A stretch of 64,000 nucleotides of DNA from Immundisolibacter sp049322795 (lineage in GTDB: Bacteria; Pseudomonadota; Gammaproteobacteria; Immundisolibacterales; Immundisolibacteraceae), in assembly GCA_049322795.1 (NCBI GenBank), contig JBMOQH010000007.1:1-64000 (forward strand), in the 5' to 3' direction. A model generated the notes under the pieces. It worked only from the letters and a program-made list of their open reading frames with translations. It was not told where the DNA came from and made no database searches. Made by a program: the position numbers and the translations under genes. Position 1 is the first letter of the stretch. The number at the start of each line of letters is the position of its first letter. Positions 61,264 through 64,000 of the stretch are shown here, piece after piece.

Positions 61264-61704
61264 TCATTCGACCCGCACGGCGGTGGTCAGCGAGTTGCCG
61301 ATGAAGCAGTTACGGTGCGCGGCCTCGTGCAGTTTGGCGAGTTCGTCGGCGCCCGGCGCGCTGCCGTCGAAGGCGATCGTCGGCCGCAGCACCACCTCGG
61401 TGACGGCCATGCGGCCCTCGGCGTTCTTGCCGAGCGTGCCGCTGGCCCGGTCGGTATAGCTCGTCACCGTGAAGCCGCGTTTGGCGGCGATGGCGAGGAA
61501 GGTGAGCATGTGGCAGCTCGACACGGCCGCCACCAGCGCTTCTTCCGGATTGGTATGGTCCGGGTCGCCGGCGTAATCGGGCGCCGCCGAGGCGCGCAGC
61601 GTCTGCCCGCCGGCCAGGCGCCACTGGTGGGCGCGGCTGTAATCGTCCGGGTGGCCGGGGCGCGGGGCGCGCTGCCAGGCAATCTCGGCAGTGAAGTCAG
61701 ACAT
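61264..61704 (-). CDS. OsmC-family peroxidase
   Basis: A 146-residue OsmC-family protein. The two catalytic cysteines are in SSCHMLTFL and HRNCFIGNSL. It reduces organic hydroperoxides. Its ATG is 8 bp inside the 3' end of the thioesterase gene (overlap 61697-61704), so the two are translationally linked. Likely supports oxidative-stress defence. Confidence 0.92.
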   Translation of the reverse strand: MSDFTAEIAWQRAPRPGHPDDYSRAHQWRLAGGQTLRASAAPDYAGDPDHTNPEEALVAAVSSCHMLTFLAIAAKRGFTVTSYTDRASGTLGKNAEGRMAVTEVVLRPTIAFDGSAPGADELAKLHEAAHRNCFIGNSLTTAVRVE

Positions 61705-62140
61705 GGTTTCGTTCCTCGGAAAGCGTCGTCAGTCGGGTCAAAAAGTCCGCCGGCCGGCGCGTGAGGCGCCGCGCGGAGTAATCGAAAAAGCCCATCAGCG
61801 TGCGCGCACGCAGCACCTCGTGTTCGCCCCGGGTGACGCGGTAGCGGAACTCGCAGCGCGCCGGGCCGGGCCCGGTCACCGCCATCTCGATGCGCAGCCG
61901 GTCGCCCCAGAACGCCTCGGCGGCGTAGCGCACCTCGAGCTCGACCATGATCAGCCCGGCGCCGTCCCGGCCGGCCTCATCGTAGCCGGCGGCGGCCAGC
62001 CAGCGGCGGCGTGCCTCGTGCAGCAGGCTCACCGCGGCGTCGTGGCCCAGATGCCCGCCGTAGTTGATGTCGCGCGCCTGCACGGTGATGTCGGTGGCGA
62101 AATCGAAGCCCGCCGACAGTTCGCGAGCGTGGCGGCTCAT
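61697..62140 (-). CDS. acyl-CoA thioesterase (hotdog fold)
   Basis: A 147-residue single-hotdog thioesterase: RDINYGGHLGHDAAVSLLHEA contains the Asp of the 4HBT-type (parts: RDINYGGHLGHD and LLHEARRRWL), and the C-terminal GFFDYSARR. It hydrolyses acyl-CoA or aryl-CoA. ATG 62140 is chosen to begin at MSRHARELS. It faces away from pagL across a shared promoter region. Confidence 0.88.
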   Translation of the reverse strand: MSRHARELSAGFDFATDITVQARDINYGGHLGHDAAVSLLHEARRRWLAAAGYDEAGRDGAGLIMVELEVRYAAEAFWGDRLRIEMAVTGPGPARCEFRYRVTRGEHEVLRARTLMGFFDYSARRLTRRPADFLTRLTTLSEERNHV

Positions 62141-62162
62141 GGCAGCACCGCACGCCAATCGC

Positions 62163-62191
62163 TTGCTGCCAGCGAGCGTGCTGGCAATAAT
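62163..62191 (+). promoter_or_regulatory. candidate pagL promoter with operator-like palindrome
   Basis: A -35-like TTGCTG (62163-62168), 17 bases, and a -10-like AATAAT (62186-62191). The spacer is an inverted repeat: TGCCAGC, six bases, GCTGGCA (62167-62186), overlapping both elements. Such a palindrome is the shape of a repressor site. A GGGAGA ribosome site follows near the ATG at 62257. Confidence 0.55.
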
Positions 62192-62256
62192 CCGGCGCAG
62201 CGCCGTGCAGACGGCATGTTCAGAACAACACTCATACGCGCAGGGAGAACCACTAC

Positions 62257-62790
62257 ATGTCCAATCGTCTGGCCCGCCTGCTGGCGGGACTCGGCCTTTG
62301 TGTCAGCCTCGCCGCTCCGACCCAGGCACAGTACCGCACCGAGTTTGCCACCGGCTGGGGTGACGACGACACGCAGATGTTTCGGCTCGGCCTGGCCCGC
62401 GACTGGCAGCAGGCGTGGTTCACCGACGGCGACTGGCAGCTTGGTGGTTACTGGCTGGCCGAGGTCGGCTACTGGGACAGCGACAAGAACAATGCCGACA
62501 ACGACGACCTGTGGGAAGTGAGCCTGACCCCGGTGTTTCGCCTGGCACCCAAGGCCGGCCACGTGCGTCCCTATCTCGATGCCGGCATCGGCGGCCACGT
62601 TTTGTCGGATACGCGCATCGGGCGGCGCAGCCTGTCCACCGCGTGGCAGTTCGGCACTCATATCGGCGTCGGCATCTCCTGTGGTCGATTCGACATTGGC
62701 TACCGCTTCCAGCACCTGTCGAACGGCAGCATCAAGGAGCCCAACGACGGCATCGAATTCCACATCCTGAGCGCCGGCTTTCGGTTCTGA
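62257..62790 (+). CDS. pagL: lipid A 3-O-deacylase PagL
   Basis: A 177-residue outer-membrane barrel enzyme with a signal peptide (ending TQA, about residue 24). The C-terminal signature FQHLSNGSIKEPNDGIEF carries the catalytic His-x-Ser pair and the conserved Asn, as in PagL, which removes the 3-position acyl chain from lipid A. The protein ends in Phe (GFRF) as expected for a Bam substrate. It may alter outer-membrane signalling or resistance. Its promoter has a palindrome that could bind a repressor. Confidence 0.9.
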   Translation: MSNRLARLLAGLGLCVSLAAPTQAQYRTEFATGWGDDDTQMFRLGLARDWQQAWFTDGDWQLGGYWLAEVGYWDSDKNNADNDDLWEVSLTPVFRLAPKAGHVRPYLDAGIGGHVLSDTRIGRRSLSTAWQFGTHIGVGISCGRFDIGYRFQHLSNGSIKEPNDGIEFHILSAGFRF

Positions 62791-62861
62791 GCACCGCCGG
62801 CCGCGCTTGCCGATCCCACGCGCAGGCTCGCCGGCCCTCTCCGACGCACCTCGACTGACGC

Positions 62862-64000
<1,139 letters not shown>

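Overview
The window is GC-rich bacterial chromosome with dense, often 4-bp-overlapping genes. The gene complement is gammaproteobacterial in flavour: QseBC-type regulation, lipid A deacylase PagL, LPS heptosyltransferase, TypA, an MTI phosphorylase/hypoxanthine phosphoribosyltransferase pair, and thermostable-hemolysin-family and REP-like elements. The hydratase-aldolase, TauD/TfdA dioxygenase and Rieske oxygenase genes suggest an environmental aromatic-compound degrader. An Immundisolibacter-like organism is my guess only.

Layout. 1-1930: the distal end of a CRISPR array (27 repeats of 36 bp), with no cas genes in view. 1995-10237: ten consecutive minus-strand genes in two overlapping blocks. 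The upstream block is thermostable-hemolysin-family protein, AMP-forming ligase, heme-oxygenase-like oxidase, SDR and TPR protein. The downstream block is a QseBC-like two-component system, a cupredoxin, an FTR1 permease and a putative outer-membrane barrel. The divergent promoter region at 10238-10406 carries two CTTAA-N6-CTTAA-type boxes of the kind QseB/PmrA regulators bind. 10407-17329: a methyltransferase, a LemA/M48 pair, a diheme protein and a PhoX-like protein. 17493-21483: a small catabolic cluster (hydratase-aldolase, 3-hydroxyisobutyrate-dehydrogenase-like enzyme, cupin, TauD-like dioxygenase) with large REP-like arrays in opposite orientation. 21954-22721: polyphosphate kinase 2. 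22920-29388: a surface-polysaccharide cluster, part of it clearly lower in GC.

29582-41586: housekeeping and mixed genes: HtpX-like protease, enoyl-CoA hydratase, GFA protein, an RHH/ParE toxin-antitoxin pair, hydrolases, CapA-like protein, RtcB, prfB with its programmed frameshift, lysS, Nudix hydrolase and Rieske oxygenase. 41738-51061: a second glycan cluster with a sulfotransferase, six glycosyltransferases (one of them a GT9 heptosyltransferase), an O-antigen ligase and a polysaccharide deacetylase. 51178-64000: a stand-alone adhesin retention module, a LuxR-type regulator, MTI/purine salvage, galU, a pyruvoyl arginine decarboxylase/spermidine synthase pair, SPOR, argS, dtd, typA, osmC, a thioesterase, pagL and a truncated glpK.

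Two families of structured repeats run through the window. One is a REP-like family (GTGGGAG head, GAAT tail) in two oppositely oriented arrays around the catabolic cluster. The other is a roughly 150-bp, five-hairpin element in at least four copies, placed at or near stop codons, whose stems vary in a compensatory way while loop sequences are kept. The five-hairpin element and the QseB-box-controlled hemolysin-family operon are the least described items here.
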